Source of the DNA: Burkholderiales bacterium
Lineage (GTDB): Bacteria > Pseudomonadota > Gammaproteobacteria > Burkholderiales > Casimicrobiaceae
DNA: 6,366 nt
Direction: 5' to 3'
Assembly: GCA_031257235.1 (NCBI GenBank)
Contig: JAIRPA010000175.1
Coordinates: 1 to 6,366, forward strand
A program made the position numbers and the translations under genes. Shown in pieces: positions 5,956 through 6,366 of the stretch. The notes beneath the pieces are model-generated. The model ran no database searches. It saw only the letters and a list, made by a program, of their open reading frames with translations, and had not been told where the DNA came from. Each line of letters starts with the position of its first letter. Position 1 is the first letter of the stretch.

Positions 5956-6366
5956 ATGTCTCAAAACCAAAACTTTGATGTAGTTGTAATCGGCGCAGGA
6001 CCCGGCGGTTATATTGCCGCCATTCGCGCCGCCCAATTAGGCTTTTCTGTCGCCATTGTCGATAAAACCGCGCGCGCCAACGGCAAACCCGCGCCGGGCG
6101 GCACCTGTACCAACGTCGGGTGTATTCCCTCCAAAGCCTTGTTGCAATCGTCCGAACATTTTGATGCGGCAAGCTCCCACTTTGCCGAACACGGCATCAC
6201 GATTAAAGAACCCGCCATCGACGTTGCCAAAATGATGGCGCGAAAAAATAAAATCGTGATGCAAACCAACGAAGGTATTCTCTATCTTTTCAAGAAAAAT
6301 AAGATAGCGTTTTTTCAAGGGGTTGCCTCGTTGGCTAAGAAAAATGAAGACCGTTGGGTCATCAAC
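5956..6366 (+). CDS. lpdA: Dihydrolipoamide dehydrogenase (E3), 5' part, cut by window end
   Basis: E3 is an FAD flavoprotein that reoxidises dihydrolipoamide on E2 and reduces NAD+. The first 137 codons are present with no stop; full-length family members are about 470-480 aa, so the rest lies beyond the window. The FAD-binding motif GAGPGG is at residues 13-18 and its acidic ribose-binding residue is probably Asp36. The redox-active disulfide is Cys51-Cys56 in GGTCTNVGCIPSK. The sequence after it (LLQSSEHF, HFAEHGI, NEGILYLFKKNK) is typical of the betaproteobacterial E3 of this operon. The ATG at 5956 is preceded by an in-frame TGA at 5944, which excludes a longer form; AAAGA at 5946-5950 is a modest Shine-Dalgarno. 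The gene is separated from odhB by 173 bp of hairpins, so its expression may be partly uncoupled from sucA-odhB. Mercuric reductase and glutathione reductase are less likely given the context. Confidence 0.95.
   Translation, partial: MSQNQNFDVVVIGAGPGGYIAAIRAAQLGFSVAIVDKTARANGKPAPGGTCTNVGCIPSKALLQSSEHFDAASSHFAEHGITIKEPAIDVAKMMARKNKIVMQTNEGILYLFKKNKIAFFQGVASLAKKNEDRWVIN

Noticed and set aside
5775..5978. Small forward ORF (67 codons) spanning the odhB-lpdA gap
   Set aside because: It consists of translated hairpin repeats, overlaps the odhB end and the lpdA start in other frames, and has no ribosome binding site.
325..6366. A previously undescribed multi-gene system
   Set aside because: All four genes are standard TCA-cycle genes in a known order with intact catalytic motifs. 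Only the intergenic repeats go beyond the expected.

Overview
This window is a core central-metabolism locus, almost certainly from a betaproteobacterium. The order gltA - sucA (odhA) - odhB (sucB) - lpdA on one strand is typical of Burkholderiales and Neisseriales. The E3 start, with its Pro-Ala-Pro-Gly-Gly-Thr-Cys-Thr-Asn-Val-Gly-Cys stretch and the later NEGILYLFKKNK segment, looks most like Burkholderiales. Species cannot be named. The coding DNA looks close to balanced in GC by eye, so this is probably not one of the very GC-rich members. No rRNA, tRNA, CRISPR array, insertion sequence or defence gene was seen.

Layout. Positions 1-324 hold no gene. They contain two identical tandem copies of a palindromic repeat (1-110), a separate 12-bp-stem hairpin (137-166), three 7-bp repeats (172-192), a good sigma70-type promoter (254-282) and a strong Shine-Dalgarno for gltA. 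gltA (325-1629) encodes hexameric-type citrate synthase. A 60-bp gap with a terminator-like hairpin leads to sucA (1690-4536), the E1 subunit of 2-oxoglutarate dehydrogenase. A very AT-rich 67-bp gap (about 15% GC) precedes odhB (4604-5782), the E2 succinyltransferase. A 173-bp gap packed with three hairpins precedes lpdA (5956 to the window end), the E3 dihydrolipoamide dehydrogenase, which is cut off by the window.

How the genes work together. Citrate synthase feeds acetyl-CoA into the TCA cycle. SucA, OdhB and LpdA form the complex that oxidises 2-oxoglutarate to succinyl-CoA, with CO2 and NADH as the other products. All expected catalytic residues that could be checked are present, and no frameshift or truncation was seen apart from the window edge.

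The genes are ordinary. The interesting material lies between them: at least three small palindromic repeat types, two of which show paired stem changes that keep base-pairing. One type occurs both upstream of gltA and just downstream of odhB in opposite orientation. I found no convincing new multi-gene system.
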